From Aotearoamyces nothofagi (lineage: Eukaryota > Ascomycota > Leotiomycetes > Leotiales > Tympanidaceae), in NCBI GenBank assembly GCA_015345905.1, contig JADDTR010000004.1:310001-374000 (forward strand): a stretch of DNA of 64,000 nucleotides, written 5' to 3'. Each line of letters opens with the position of its first letter. Positions within the stretch are counted from its first letter, which is position 1. The translations under genes and the position numbers were made by a program. Of the stretch, positions 19,774-31,319 are shown one piece after another. The notes under the pieces are model-generated. The model was not told where the DNA came from. It saw only the letters and a program-made list of their open reading frames with translations, and ran no database searches.

Positions 19774-22629
19774 CTACAACCATGGCGTGTCAAGCACCCT
19801 GCCCACTGCATCTAGAACCCTACGTCCCCCTAACAGTCCTTCAAACCTAGCAACCCTTACATCCTGCTCCATGTCAACAAAGGCTGTGATACCAAATATT
19901 GACGCTTTGCTTAGGCTCTCAGTATTTACACCATCTGGCGCCTTCAACTCTGCAATAACTACCTGCGCCGCAAATGCGTTCATACCCAGTCTCCTTAAGA
20001 ACAACTCCCAGAGTGTCTCATCTTGCAGCAATTGAGAACCAGCGACATGTGTACCGTATTGTGCCATCGAAGCAACTAGCCATTTTCCAAACGTCTGTTC
20101 TCCGCCTGCGATAAATTGTACTATAGCAAGGCTAGGAAGAGAGCTGCAGAAACCGGTGAATTCAGAAAGAGCGAGACAAGAGGAGCCGTCGAGCCCGTTC
20201 GTGGTCCCTTCGATACTGCCTTCACTTATAAGGACTACCAGGCGTTCATACCTTTCACTTACCTTCTCTACTCTCTCCCTAATTGCGGTCTTGCTTTTCT
20301 GCCCCGGTAAAGGCTTTTGCTTGATTTTAGTTAATGTGGTCAGGATTAGACCGGTTGAGGGGGAGAGGATGAGGTCTGCTTCATTTGCGAGTGGAGACAC
20401 TATTGGAGAGCGGGAAACAGAGCCTTGCTTGAGCCAGCCAGTTGTATTATATGCATTGAAGTCCCGTTCGATGAGGATGGCAGTAGGGAACAAGGTAGTA
20501 ATGGAACGGATGAGGACTCGATACTTCATTAGCGTAGTCGAGATTATGAATGGTGTGGGTGCGCCCGGTATATTTAACGTGGGTGACGGTAAATCTATTG
20601 CCTGGAGCTTGGGTTTCTCAACAGCTTGACTAACTGGCTTGTAGGCTACAGATTCTCGGGGAATCTTGGTATTATCAAAATATGCACTATCCGTGAGCTT
20701 CTGCTTTTTTGAACCCCTAATTTCAAGAAAATTGTCCAACGCGTGGCCTACAGAGAACTGACCACCAAGAAGTAAATTTGTATTTTGTTCTTTCCCGGTA
20801 TGCGGCCATTGATCTGCTCCTATACCACCCATAATAACTGGGGCAGCTCCCCTCCTAGAATCTTCAGGCCTCATCATCTTCTCAACAGGGCGATGCTCCA
20901 CAACGTTAGAGCTCATCAAGGAAGGCCTGGTCGAAGAGCCAATTCTTTGAGACATTCCGGAATTTGGACGTGGATTAACATTTTCATCAAGTTCAATCTT
21001 ACGCTTCTTAACTAGAGATAACATATCCTGAGGTTGTTCCACGAGAAATTGGCCAAGCTCGAGTTCGTCATCGTCATCTTCTTCAGCCTTCAGAATTCGC
21101 AATCCAAGAGGCTTCCAGGTCAGGCCAGCACTATCAATAACATCCTTGTCCCCGGTACATGTCAAGAATGACTCGAATTCTTGATCGTCCCCTAGGCATT
21201 CCTCTATCGCCACTTTGGCTAGACAAGGTGGAAATGGAACCCATCGGAGTGATATTTCTAGCTTTTTAACTCCAAGCCAGCGGCTGGGGAAGCTGCCTAT
21301 ATCCTTAATTTGTTGAATTATGGCTTTCTGAGCAGCCAACACTTCGCCAGGGCTGCTCTTCTGTTGAAGATGATTCCAAGGTGGATTAGGTAAAGTGAAG
21401 TCCATGACCGGGATAGGTACACGCCTAGTGGAATCAGCTTCTTGCAGCTGCTCCTGCTCACTCTGGCGGTTTGCTCGATCTAAAGACCCTCCAAAAGCAT
21501 CTTTAATGAAGGTTTCATCAGGCGATGAACTCTTTACTGTAGGACCTATCAGATTCTCTTGGAAGACATCGTTGAAATGGACAGGCTTTTGTGAGGTTGA
21601 GCTTCGCATAGGTGGTGTCAATGGAACTTCGACTTTGCGGTCTTCGGGTTTGACGCGAGTAATCTGAGTGCACTGTGGTGATGACGACGCTGGGCAGACT
21701 TTGAATGGTCTGATATACTCTTCTTCCACAAGTGTGCCAGAGGAACGTGATGCGTCGTCATCCTTTTCGGGGGTAACCAATGTATCGTGCTCAAATATGA
21801 CCTTCTCTATAGCTTTAATATCGTCACTGAGGAGAGATGCAGGGTCAGAGAGCATTGTTAGGTGGCACGCAGGAGAAGATGGTATATAAGGTATGATCGG
21901 AGAAGTCACCGGTAATAATGGAGGCGTTACAGGTTCCAGAGCAGTATTCTATGGTTTGATAAGTCTGAGGACTCGAGCTCCAAGAATTGGAAGAACTGTT
22001 GTCCTACATACCCTATTGTATGGTAACACGCTTGCCCAGGCATGAACTTCATCATTTACAGACCAAGTATCCTTTATGGTAGCCTGCAGATAAACCAGAG
22101 TCTCCTTGAGGACCCCAATCTTCTCGCCTTGTATGTCCTTGACAAGGTCCCCCGGAATAGCTCTCCAGCCTAAAGGCCAGTTCAGTCCTTCATCTCTCTC
22201 GTCATCAATAGGTTCCATTGGTAGGCTCCCATCTGTAATCTGAGGTTCCTCCCACTTCGCAAAGTTTCTGAAGTCCGAATCATGGTCGGTCCTCAATAAT
22301 GGTAGCTCAACCTTCAGCCGTCGAACGTGGCGGACGTCCAGAAGACCAAGAACAATTGAATCGGTTGGCACGTTATTGGACAAACCTCCATTTGCATCTG
22401 CGAGGAGAAGGGCTACGCCTTTGCCGGCCGTAAGGCGCTCATCGGAATTGAATGTTGGTGAAAGCTCAATCTTGGGTAAGTCTTCATCCTCAGTTAAAGT
22501 GCTAGGGATGTTTTGTTGCAGAGCTTTGATATGAGACCATGGCAATGGCTCTGCGAGGTAATCGACACAAAGGCCATGGATTCGTGCATATTCGACGGGC
22601 GAGAGATCTGTATCCTGTCCTTGGTTCAT
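19774..22629 (-). CDS. Zip2/SHOC1-like XPF-fold meiotic protein (probable)
   Basis: Two exons (22629-22012 and 21948-19774) give 930 residues. The intron is 63 bases (GTATGT...CATAG), a multiple of three; its 3' splice site supplies an in-frame TAG, so unspliced RNA would end after about 226 residues. The N-terminal half is acidic and low in complexity. The C-terminal 300 residues have an XPF-nuclease-like core: APTPFIISTTLMKYR, ILIERDF, NEADLILSPSTGLILTTL, KIKQKPLPGQ, and a tail FLRRLGMNAFAAQVVIAEL, then GITAFVDM, that fits the tandem helix-hairpin-helix. No ERKxxxD catalytic motif is seen, as in Zip2/SHOC1, which with Spo16 binds branched DNA during meiotic crossover formation. Assigned by fold-level resemblance; a search would be decisive. 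Confidence 0.6.
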
Positions 22630-24218
22630 TTCTCTATGTCTCTTTGTGGGGTTTATTGGATTGTCCTAGTATAGCTTGCTATGTAAAATACACTTGACCT
22701 GCCCTTCAATCTTCAAAAGAATGGCAACTATATTTCGAACATAACGATGATGGCAGTGGTCGCTATTGATGTTATTTGGCGTGTGGTGTCTGATGTGAGG
22801 TTATTGTTATAGATCCGACGATCGGCTTGCAATGAAGTTTACGATACTCGTCATCCGAAGTTGGAGGCTAGACGACCTTCACCTATTCAATCATCAGGGA
22901 CATAACCATAGATGTGTAGAATATCTGAACAAATAGTCTTTTACCGAGTTTCAATTTCACAAGATCGTTGCTTGATACAAAATCGCTGGTCTTGGCACTG
23001 GCCATAAACGGCAAATGGCAAAGATTCCTATTCCATGAACATCTACAATAACCACAGCTGTTGGAGCAAGATCTGCCAGTAATAAAAGATGTAGTGTAGC
23101 ATGCGACCAATTGTGAATCGTGCCATTTTTACAGTGATCATAGCTATTGGCAGTAGACTATTGTATCTGATGTTAATACATGCAATGTACCTACCTGATA
23201 GCCCAGCTAACCTTAATAATCTGTATTAAACAGCATAACTACTACGCTCCATGTACCGAAACTAGGACAGTCATTGAGAGAAGATTTCATACGGTACGTG
23301 AATCTTTTTGTCTAAATGGGAATGCTCGTCCTTTGTCCTTTTGCCACAGACAGGGAAGGGTGTACGGTTGTTGACAAGGCAGATGGCTCTGGCAAACCAC
23401 AAAGCCATCAAAGCCATCAACGCCTTGATACCAGCCCGGCATCCTTTAGAGCTCCATATCGGAAACGGGCAAGCAATCCGCAAAATGCTACCTGTAGCCG
23501 GCTCTGTCCTCACCTTGAGCTGTACCTTGGCACCAAGACGCTGAAGTCATTCCAGCTCGTTGTCGCAGTCTACCACAGCTCAATACCTAGTGCACAGAAT
23601 ACCAAAGATCAGCCAATATCCAAGGTAGATAGTTGAGGAAGCTGGGGGAGACTCAGAGGAGACGCTAAGGTTGGGAGTATCACTTGAAAACAAGAACTGG
23701 CATTCGTGATGGTGGTCGTGATGGTGATGGTGATGGTGATGGTGGTGGTGGTGGTGGTGGTTTCCTATCAGAGTGCGATGGGGAAACACTGCTTAATCCG
23801 GCCAAGCCTGTGCGGGGATAGCCATGGCTAAGCCCGCCGCCGCGGCCGTGATGGTGTGCTGGACGCCAGCGATGATGCGATGATGCGATGCCTCGCTGGT
23901 CCTGAAGGGGCTTGCGGTGACACAACACTGCTGACTCGTCTACTAACACCTCATGGCCGTATCATGGCCGTCTCTGGAATAGGGTACCTGAGGCAAAACG
24001 CCAGGAATTCCTTCAACTTTCATTGTGTCCCATCTCATCAATCTTCGTCTCTCTTCATATCATCTCTCATCAGTTATCTCAGCCTCGTCCTTCTCCTACT
24101 GCCCCGAACTGCCTAAATCAAGTCTTCCTCTGCTTCCTCTTTCATTCCCATTGCCCACTCCATTCAAGTCAACTTAAGCACGGCCTGAGCCCGACACTCC
24201 GCGTGTCTGCTGCATCAA
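22630..24218. other. 1.6-kb divergent intergenic region
   Basis: Separates the Zip2-like and dioxygenase genes. No coding frame convinces. It contains the trinucleotide/hexanucleotide tract listed separately and a pyrimidine-rich leader (about 24015-24110) just ahead of the dioxygenase start. Confidence 0.45.
23704..23762. repeat. GGTGAT/GGT microsatellite
   Basis: A tract of GTGATG units passing into pure GGT repeats, about 55 bases. The reverse frame would encode a poly-His run, but no gene encloses it. Confidence 0.9.
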
Positions 24219-25469
24219 ATGGCTCCGTCTCTTGAAGAAACTATCCAATATGCTGCGTCTACCATTTCTGCCAAGTCGTCTCTTCCACTCGTCCAGAAGA
24301 GCCCCGTAGTCTCGGGATATGCTCCTGGCCGCACCACTGTTGAGAAGCATGATGAGTATGAGTACGAGGACCTAAGGCCATCTTTCCCAGACGTCAAATG
24401 GCCAGCACTTGAGGAAGTGCCATATGAGGACAAAGGTCTTCTTGGCGACCCGGAGTTTCGCAACCTCAAAGCTATTGCTACAGATATCTTCGACTACAAT
24501 CCCAAGATCGGAACAGAGGTCCATGGCGTTGACCTCGCAAACCTGACTGATGCCCAAAAGAACGACATCGCTCGCCTCATCGCCTTTCGAGGTGTTGTTT
24601 TCTTTAGAGACCAGAAGAACTTGGACATTGACGCCCAGCGCAGGCTCGGTGCTTACTTTGGCAGCCTACACAAACATGCTACAACTTCTGTACCAAGACG
24701 TGGCGACCTCGACGATGTCCACGTGATCTGGGCAGATGATAAGTCTAAGGATCAACGTGCACTGTTCACTCCAACATTCCTTTGGCACAGTGACGTAAAT
24801 GCTACGCTCAAGTGGCCAGTATTATATATCAAGCTGACATAACTTAAGGTAACCTATGAGCTACAACCACCTTCCTATACATCCCTCAAGGTCCTTACCG
24901 GGCCACCACGTGGTGGTGGTGGTGATACACTCTGGTCCTCTCAGTATGCAGCATACGACACCCTTTCTACTCCCATGCAAAAGTATCTCGAATCCCTCAC
25001 CGCGCTCCACAGCGCTCAGATGCAAGCCGACGGGTCTATTGCTGCAGGCCGCCCCGTCCGCCGAGACCCTGTCGTCACTGAACACCCACTAATACGCACC
25101 AACCCAGTCACTGGCTGGAAGTCTCTTTTCTTCAACCCCGGCTTCGTGACCCAGATCGTCGGTATCCCAAAGATTGAGAGCGATGTCATCATCAACTACT
25201 TGAACGAAGTCGTTTCAACAACTCAAGAGCTCCATGTCCGGTTCCAATGGAACAAGGATGATGTTGCCTTCTGGGACAACAGAGTCTGCAACCACACTGC
25301 ATCATATGGATTTGCACCTCATCGCCGTCACGCCGTACGTGTCTGCTCCCAAGCTGAGCGGCCTGCCCTCGATCCTGCTGGCAGGTCACAGGAGAAGGAC
25401 TACGCAAAGCTCTACAACCTTCCTCTTACAAACAAGGATGGCTCGGTACAGAGCAACTACAACGACTAG
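24219..25469 (+). CDS. TauD/TfdA-type Fe(II)/2-oxoglutarate dioxygenase (sulfonate dioxygenase-like)
   Basis: Exons 24219-24794 and 24849-25469 give 398 residues. GTEVHGVDLANLTDAQKND and RGVVFFRDQ mark the start of the jelly-roll; the iron ligands are H190 and D192 in FLWHSD, at the exon junction, and a distal His, probably in RVCNHTASYG. RRHAVRV supplies the 2-oxoglutarate-binding Arg. GGGGDTLWSSQYAAYDTLS is also a family hallmark. Fungal relatives (yeast Jlp1) use taurine and other sulfonates as sulfur source; the true substrate here is unknown. The 54-base intron ends in a weak TTAAG acceptor, but the joint restores DVTYELQPPSYT exactly as the family requires. Cytosolic by lack of a signal peptide. 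Confidence 0.9.
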
Positions 25470-26053
25470 ATGATGTACCGAGACCGTTCAGTCACCGATG
25501 GCTTCCAACAGCAACCGTATCCTTGAACAGTGAAAGGGGGTTCAATATCGCTTACTTGGGCTCAGGTGCTTGCTTTTTTGAATGATTAAATTTTAGCAGG
25601 AGTTTCCCGGGAGACAGACATGGAGAATACCACTTTATTTTTTCGTTTTTTTGGAGAAACCGGATATGATGAGCCACGAATATAACGGTAGTCAAAAAAA
25701 TATGTATTAGGAACAATATTGAGAAGATTTTAAAAAGAAAACATAGCTACTTTTTGTTCCCTTTTCGGTCCTTTATTGCTTCTTGTTTTTGGGTCATGTC
25801 TTTTTAGGCCTGGGATAAGTTAGTTTGTTGCGATGCCGTCAGAGCCTCTCTACGTCACGACAAGAACACAGAATGCAACAGGGTCATAATAGGCCGCTGA
25901 ATTTTTTTGGCTGTACGAGTCTTAACCCAAGCCTCCCGTTTAAGTATCCTCGTAAGCTATGTCCTAGCTCATATACACATCATTCCACCTTTCAAACACC
26001 ATACGCCCATCCATGCTATGCAATATTCCCGTCCCAGGTCAGGGTTAGGAGTT
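25470..26053. other. Convergent gap, dioxygenase / Nup49
   Basis: 584 bases between two stop codons, with T-rich runs (about 25630-25650) typical of 3' ends. No gene. Confidence 0.5.
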
Positions 26054-27658
26054 TCAGTAAACACCCGTTCTCTTTCCATTCGCGTTCCTCCGTCCTGAAT
26101 TACTAGTATCTATAAATTCCCCCATCTGTAAACTCTGTACGCCCTCTCTTGCACTACCAACTGTACCCGCTACGCTCAAGATACCGACCTCGAAGTCCCG
26201 CAACACAGCAGCTAGCTCGCGCATCTGATCTCCCGCACTAGCCCCACCATTAAGCTGTGATACTTGCTGCATAGTAGAAGCCTCTATGCCTCGCATGTGC
26301 TGCTCAATATCGCTTATTGACTTCTGATACTTCGCCAAGGTGCCGCCCATCTCCTCCGCTGTTCGTGAAAAGAAAGAGACAAGATCTTGGGTTTGGTCTG
26401 TCGGGTTCGATGGCGCCTTCGAAGCGTTCCAGATCCCTTGATGGTGATATTGGGGTGGAAGTTTTAGGTTATCAATCGCTCTGAAGCTCAGCTTTGCAGC
26501 CTCCGCATCCGTATGCACGAGTTTGCCAACCATAGCAACAGCTTCTGCATCGCTTTCTAGGGACGATTCAACACCTATCAGTTTTCGGGTCAAGAAATCG
26601 ACATTGTCAGGGATATAGGCTAGTTGCTCGGCATGCGATGGCATAATAGCGTCACAGTCGTGGGATTGCTGTTGTTGAGCAAGCACAAATTTGTCGATCA
26701 GTTCGATCTCTTTTTGAAGGTCTTCATGGAGGTCGTTGAAGCGTGTGGTAGTGCGGACGTTGGAGATGTCAATACGCACACCAGGAACAGTTGGTGCACC
26801 AGCCTGGGTTGTAGATTGACCCATGGTCAAGCCACCAGCTATGGTGGTGCCGAAAGGGTTGGCGGGCTGCTGGGGAGGTTTATTAAAGGAAGAGAAGAGG
26901 GAGTTCTGCTGGGGTTGCCCAGGTTGATTTTGAGTATTACTTTGGCCACTAGTTAATGTTAGCTAAGAGGATATCTCAGTTTAGGTAGGCCGTATCACTT
27001 ACAATAATGAAGTAGTAGGCTTGTTTTGATTCTGGTTCAGACCGCCGAAGAGGCCTCCCGGCTGCACTGGCTGTGATGCAGCCGTACTTGAGCCAAAAAG
27101 TCCTCCGGTCGAAGCACCTTGAGTCTGAGCAGGCTGTCCAAGGCCACCAAAGAGTCCGCCATTTTGCGGCTGTGTAGATGCAGTCGAAGACCCGAACAAT
27201 CCACCACTTGGCTGAGGCTGTGAAGTCGTGTTTAGAGAGCCAAACAATCCCCCGCCTTGTTGAGGTTGAGACGCCACCGCCTGGTTTCCAAACAATCCTC
27301 CAGCTTGCTGAGGCTGCGAAGTAGCGGTTGAAGAGCCAAAAAGGCCACCAGACGGCTGTGAGGCCAGCGTGCTTCCAAACATTGCGCCGGTTTGAGGTGC
27401 TGTCGTTGTCGCTGTAGCAGATGCACCGAATAACCCTCCACCTGCCTGAGACGTTGACGTTCGACCAAAAAGTCCACTGGAAACTGGAGGCTGACTCGTG
27501 TTGGTACTGGACCCACTATGAAAAATAACGATGTCAATTATGTTGACGCGTAGGGATGCAAGAGTAGTATATTCGCAAGGAACTCACAATAGTGAATTAG
27601 CAGAGCTTGTATTGATGCTCAAACCACCAGGACCACTTGCGGATCTAGCAAGCGCCAT
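26054..27658 (-). CDS. NUP49: Nucleoporin NUP49/NSP49 (p58/p45 homologue)
   Basis: Exons 27658-27588, 27515-27003 and 26948-26054 give 492 residues. The first 230 residues are FG-repeat sequence with about a dozen GLFG units separated by Gln/Ser/Thr spacers; both intron joints also create an LFG unit (NSLFGSS and SLLFGQS), which supports the splicing. The remainder is helical: VRIDISNVRTTTRFNDLHED, then coiled coil, ending GKRTGVY. This is the layout of Nup49, which with Nsp1 and Nup57 builds the central transport channel of the nuclear pore. The start codon lies 246 bases from that of FIP1, so the two share a promoter. Confidence 0.88.
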
Positions 27659-27904
27659 GTCTCCTCCTCGGACGCGATTTGCCGTTATATGCAAGGAGAT
27701 GCAAGACAATGGAATGTTGTCTTAACCACTGAATCTTTGCGCAGCCGCCCCAGGTCTCACTCCTTCAAAATTGTTCCGTAGCGAGAAAGCTACCCTTGCA
27801 CACCTTGTCAACCCCGTGCGCTCTTCAACGTCAGACTAAGTCGCAAAGCAAATCCGCTCACCAATCTCATTCCAACATCAATTCCGAGTCAGATAATCAT
27901 CGCA
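27659..27904. promoter_or_regulatory. Shared short promoter, NUP49 / FIP1
   Basis: Only 246 bases lie between outward-facing start codons of two housekeeping nuclear genes. No TATA box seen. Confidence 0.55.
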
Positions 27905-29084
27905 ATGGATATTGACGAGGATGACGATTTCTATGCGCCAGAGGAGAGTGCTCCAACTGCAAATGAGCAACAAGAACCCGTTCCGGGACAGGTAGAGGTC
28001 AAGCCAGAGCAGCCGGAAGAAGACCTAGAGGAAGGCGAGGAAGAAGATGGAGAGGGCGAAGAGGATGATGACTCAGTATGCTAAGTCCTTTGAGACAGCG
28101 CTACTTAACAACTAATCTTTGGTTAGGAAATAGATATTATTACAGAGAGGAAGGACGGCACCAAAGCTGCGCCTCCGTCGTAAGTGCTGCTACAATATTA
28201 AAGGGAAATGATCGCGAATAGCGTACTGACATGGCAACAGAAATGCGCGGTACAATGAAATCCGAAATATTGGCCAAAGGACAAGCTCCAGCGATGTCAC
28301 CTTGAAGTCAGCCGCGGTCAAGAAGGAAACTACAGGTAGAGGATCTCTACCTATCTCAGGCGCAGACTTACCAGCCGTGGCTACCTCTAAAATCGATGTC
28401 AATGCAAAGCCAATGTATGAGCCAGCCGGAAAGCCAATTACACAAGTCAACATCGACGAAGACCTCCTTGAGAATGATAAGCCATGGCGACGGCCTGGCA
28501 CAGATATCACCGACTACTTCAACTACGGCTTTGATGAATTTACATGGGCGCTCTATGCAACAAAACAAGAAAGCCTGAGATCAGAATTCGACCAGGAAAA
28601 AATTGCCCAGAATAATAAGAAGATGTTTGAGGACATGAACATGATGATGGCGATGGGTGGAATGCCCGGCATGCCAGGAATGCCAACTGGTGCAGCAGCA
28701 GCAGGGGGTCAGGCTGCTATGGGAATGCCTGCGATGCCAGGGATGGAAGGTATGCCACCTGAAATGCAAGCCATGATGCAACAGATGATGGCACAAGGCA
28801 CCGATCCGAGCCAGATGGATCCGGCAGCGATGTTTGCGATGATGTCCGGAAGTCAAGGTGCTGCAGGAGGGGCCAGAGCTGGGCAAGCTGGAAGCCAAAA
28901 TCAAGGATTTGGAGGGCAACAAGGCTTTGGCCAGGGACAGGGTCAACAGCAGATGGGCTATGGATATGATCAGGGCATGATGAACCAAGGGAATCAAGGA
29001 AGTCAAGGAAATCAAGGGAATCAAGGGAATCAAGGGAATCGTGGAAACTTCCGAGGTAGAGGGCGCGGGCATCGGAATTGGTAA
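27905..29084 (+). CDS. FIP1: Pre-mRNA polyadenylation factor FIP1
   Basis: Exons 27905-28075, 28127-28179 and 28241-29084 give 355 residues. The acidic start (MDIDEDDDFY) and Glu/Asp-rich stretch precede the Fip1 motif around residues 150-180: DLLENDKPWRRPGTDITDY then FNYGFDEFTW. Beyond it come Met/Gly/Pro repeats (GMPGMPGMP), a run of NQGSQG-type units and a C-terminal RGRGRGHRNW. Fip1 belongs to the cleavage and polyadenylation factor, linking poly(A) polymerase to the complex. The middle exon of 53 bases restores EIDIITERKDGTK. The tail is longer and more repetitive than in yeast. Confidence 0.93.
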
Positions 29085-29710
29085 AACGTGCCTAAGGCGA
29101 GGCAAACTCTGGGGCGTTTTATGCATAGAATGGGCGTTTAGGGTCATGGGAAATAGGCCGAGTCTACAGCTCCATGACATTTGTATAGTCCAAATAAAAG
29201 AAGAATTTGTAAAAAGTATCTTAGGATTACCTTAGTAAAAGCACCGAAATTAGGCTCTGACATCAAGTGAGGGGCACAAGCTATCGTACATTGCATACTT
29301 GAGCGGTTGAGATTCTTTAAAAGCATAGACAACACAATATTAAATCTCGAAAGGGCAGTTCCTTCGTCTAGCTGCTCCAGTTCAGAAGTTGGATCAGAAT
29401 TTAATGGCCGATTAAAATGGCAACAACTGGAAAATATAACGTTATTGTTGATCGAGATGATGAATCATGCTCTTGTAATAATTTGCGAGTTAGTAGATTT
29501 GTTTGCTGCTACTCCAACTACCCTTTAGGCGTTTAGCTAAGTACAGACAGCAATGTAGATATGATATGATTTATCTCAAATTCGTAGGACAAATTTGCAA
29601 AGCAGGTCCTCTATATACATGTTATGACTTCCTGTAAATAAACTAGAAATATATCTAGGATCTACGCTAAAGTGCAGCATGACCATATAAATACATATAA
29701 TAATATTCAG
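29085..29710. other. Convergent gap, FIP1 / amidotransferase
   Basis: 626 bases, AT-rich, with an AATAAA-like site near 29192 that could serve FIP1. No gene. Confidence 0.45.
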
Positions 29711-30519
29711 TCATTCTTCCAATAGGAATCGCAAGAAAGCCTGTGATACTACGACACCGTCCTGGTATTTGTCCACCCTTCCTAGAGCGTCTGCATAACT
29801 CGAGTCGTCAAAGACACCCGCTTCGTGTCTTGTCTTCAGGATCTCTCTCACAATCTCCTCATTGAATTCTGGGTGACCCTGGACTGAAATAAATCTCTTC
29901 GAAAGATACATTCCATGTACACGACATTTGTCCGTATATGCCAACTCGTCCACGCCTTCTGGGTATTCGAATACGACATCGCGGTGCATTTGGTGGAGCG
30001 CCTATCGTACCGTTAGTTCAAGACATTCAAAACTTGTAGAGCAAGTCATACCAGAGATGGTCTCCCAAAGATCTCCTGGCCTCTTTTCGTTAAGTCAACT
30101 GCCGTCACGCTCACCTCCCATCCCCCTTCACCCCTACCAACCTTAACACCCAATGCACGTCCAAGAATCTGATGACCGAAACACACTCCTATTATACGAA
30201 CTCGTTTCTGGCCCAAAACAGACTTCACAAATTCCACAAGTTTCAAGATCCACGGGTCGTTGTCGAAGGAGTTGTATTTTGAGCCGGTCATTAAGATGGC
30301 GTCGATGTTGTCCAGTGAGGGGTATTCCTGTGCATTGACGACATCCCATTTAGTCAGAGAGAGCCCTTCTGTCGAGGAGAGACCTGTGTATCCAAGCGCA
30401 TCTGCGCCGGCGTGGAGAAGAGAGGTAAAAACGCCGCCATAGCCCCCGTACCTCGCCCGGGTGTTGGGCATAGGTGTGTCGCACTCGAGGATAGCAATGC
30501 GGAGAGGAAGGGACGGCAT
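29711..30519 (-). CDS. Class-I glutamine amidotransferase-like protein
   Basis: Exons 30519-30052 and 30001-29711 give 252 residues. The start MPSLPLRIAILECDTP matches fungal members of this stand-alone class-I GATase family; upstream in-frame codons were rejected for that reason. The catalytic triad is visible as C113 in GVCFGHQI, and H199 and E201 in VQGHPEF, and MTGSKYN forms the oxyanion-side loop. Such proteins resemble GMP-synthase amidotransferase domains but lack a synthetase partner; some fungal ones are encoded in secondary-metabolite or metal-related loci, others are peptidase-like (yeast Dug3 is unrelated). Substrate unknown. Confidence 0.87.
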
Positions 30520-31319
30520 GATAGGCAAGATAATAGAAACACGGAAGGACAACGAGTTGAATAAAAGGAAGCCCAAGCGGAGGAGGTAGTATCAAGGAGC
30601 GCTTCGTGGTGCTAGAAATGAATATTGTTCCGATAAACCTCCGGAGCTGTTCACGATATCAGTAACACAACGGCCGATAAGCTCTTATCGTGAAATCACC
30701 GAATAATGCACGTAGAGTACGTGCTTGGTGCTCTAAACTACATTTAAATGTAAATAATGGGTACAATAGGGTTCACAGCGGGACGGATAAGAGAGCGCGA
30801 AAACTTGCGATGCAAGGCCAGCAGGAACAAGAAAACCACAAGTCTTGACTCTAATTCTACTCCGATTCTTCTCCGATTCTACTCTAATACTGTAGAGTAC
30901 GTGTGGTGTGGTGCAGTGTAATGTAGGTAATGCACCGGCTACCCACCTCCCCATGCTCAGTGCTTGACCCTTCTTCTCCCTCAACCGAATCTGCTCTGCT
31001 TCCATCATATATCACACGCGCTCTCGGGCTTCTTTCCGTTCTCTTGCAGCTCCCTTGCTGTCTTGCTATATCTAGATGTCTCTCTCTAACAGTTTCACAG
31101 TCTCACGCCAGTCCAGTTTGCACGCTACTGTCTTACCATACCGTCGATGACTATCTCGGCGATCGGGAGAAAGAGAGGGCATCGCAACTGCTGCTACTTC
31201 CTGCACCCTTCGCACACTGTATAAAATCTATATATTTTTATTTTGTGGCCAATTGATGCTCTTAGACGGTGCATATCTGCCTGGCCAGACCCAGCTTCGA
31301 TCAATTCGGCATTCGCAGG
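30520..31319. promoter_or_regulatory. Divergent promoter region, amidotransferase / MFS transporter
   Basis: 800 bases between outward start codons. The part near the transporter (about 30950-31140) is pyrimidine-rich, as is usual for fungal 5' leaders. No coding support. Confidence 0.45.

Noticed and set aside
23580-23789. Minus frame with a poly-His run
   Set aside because: It is produced by the GGT microsatellite; no gene surrounds it.
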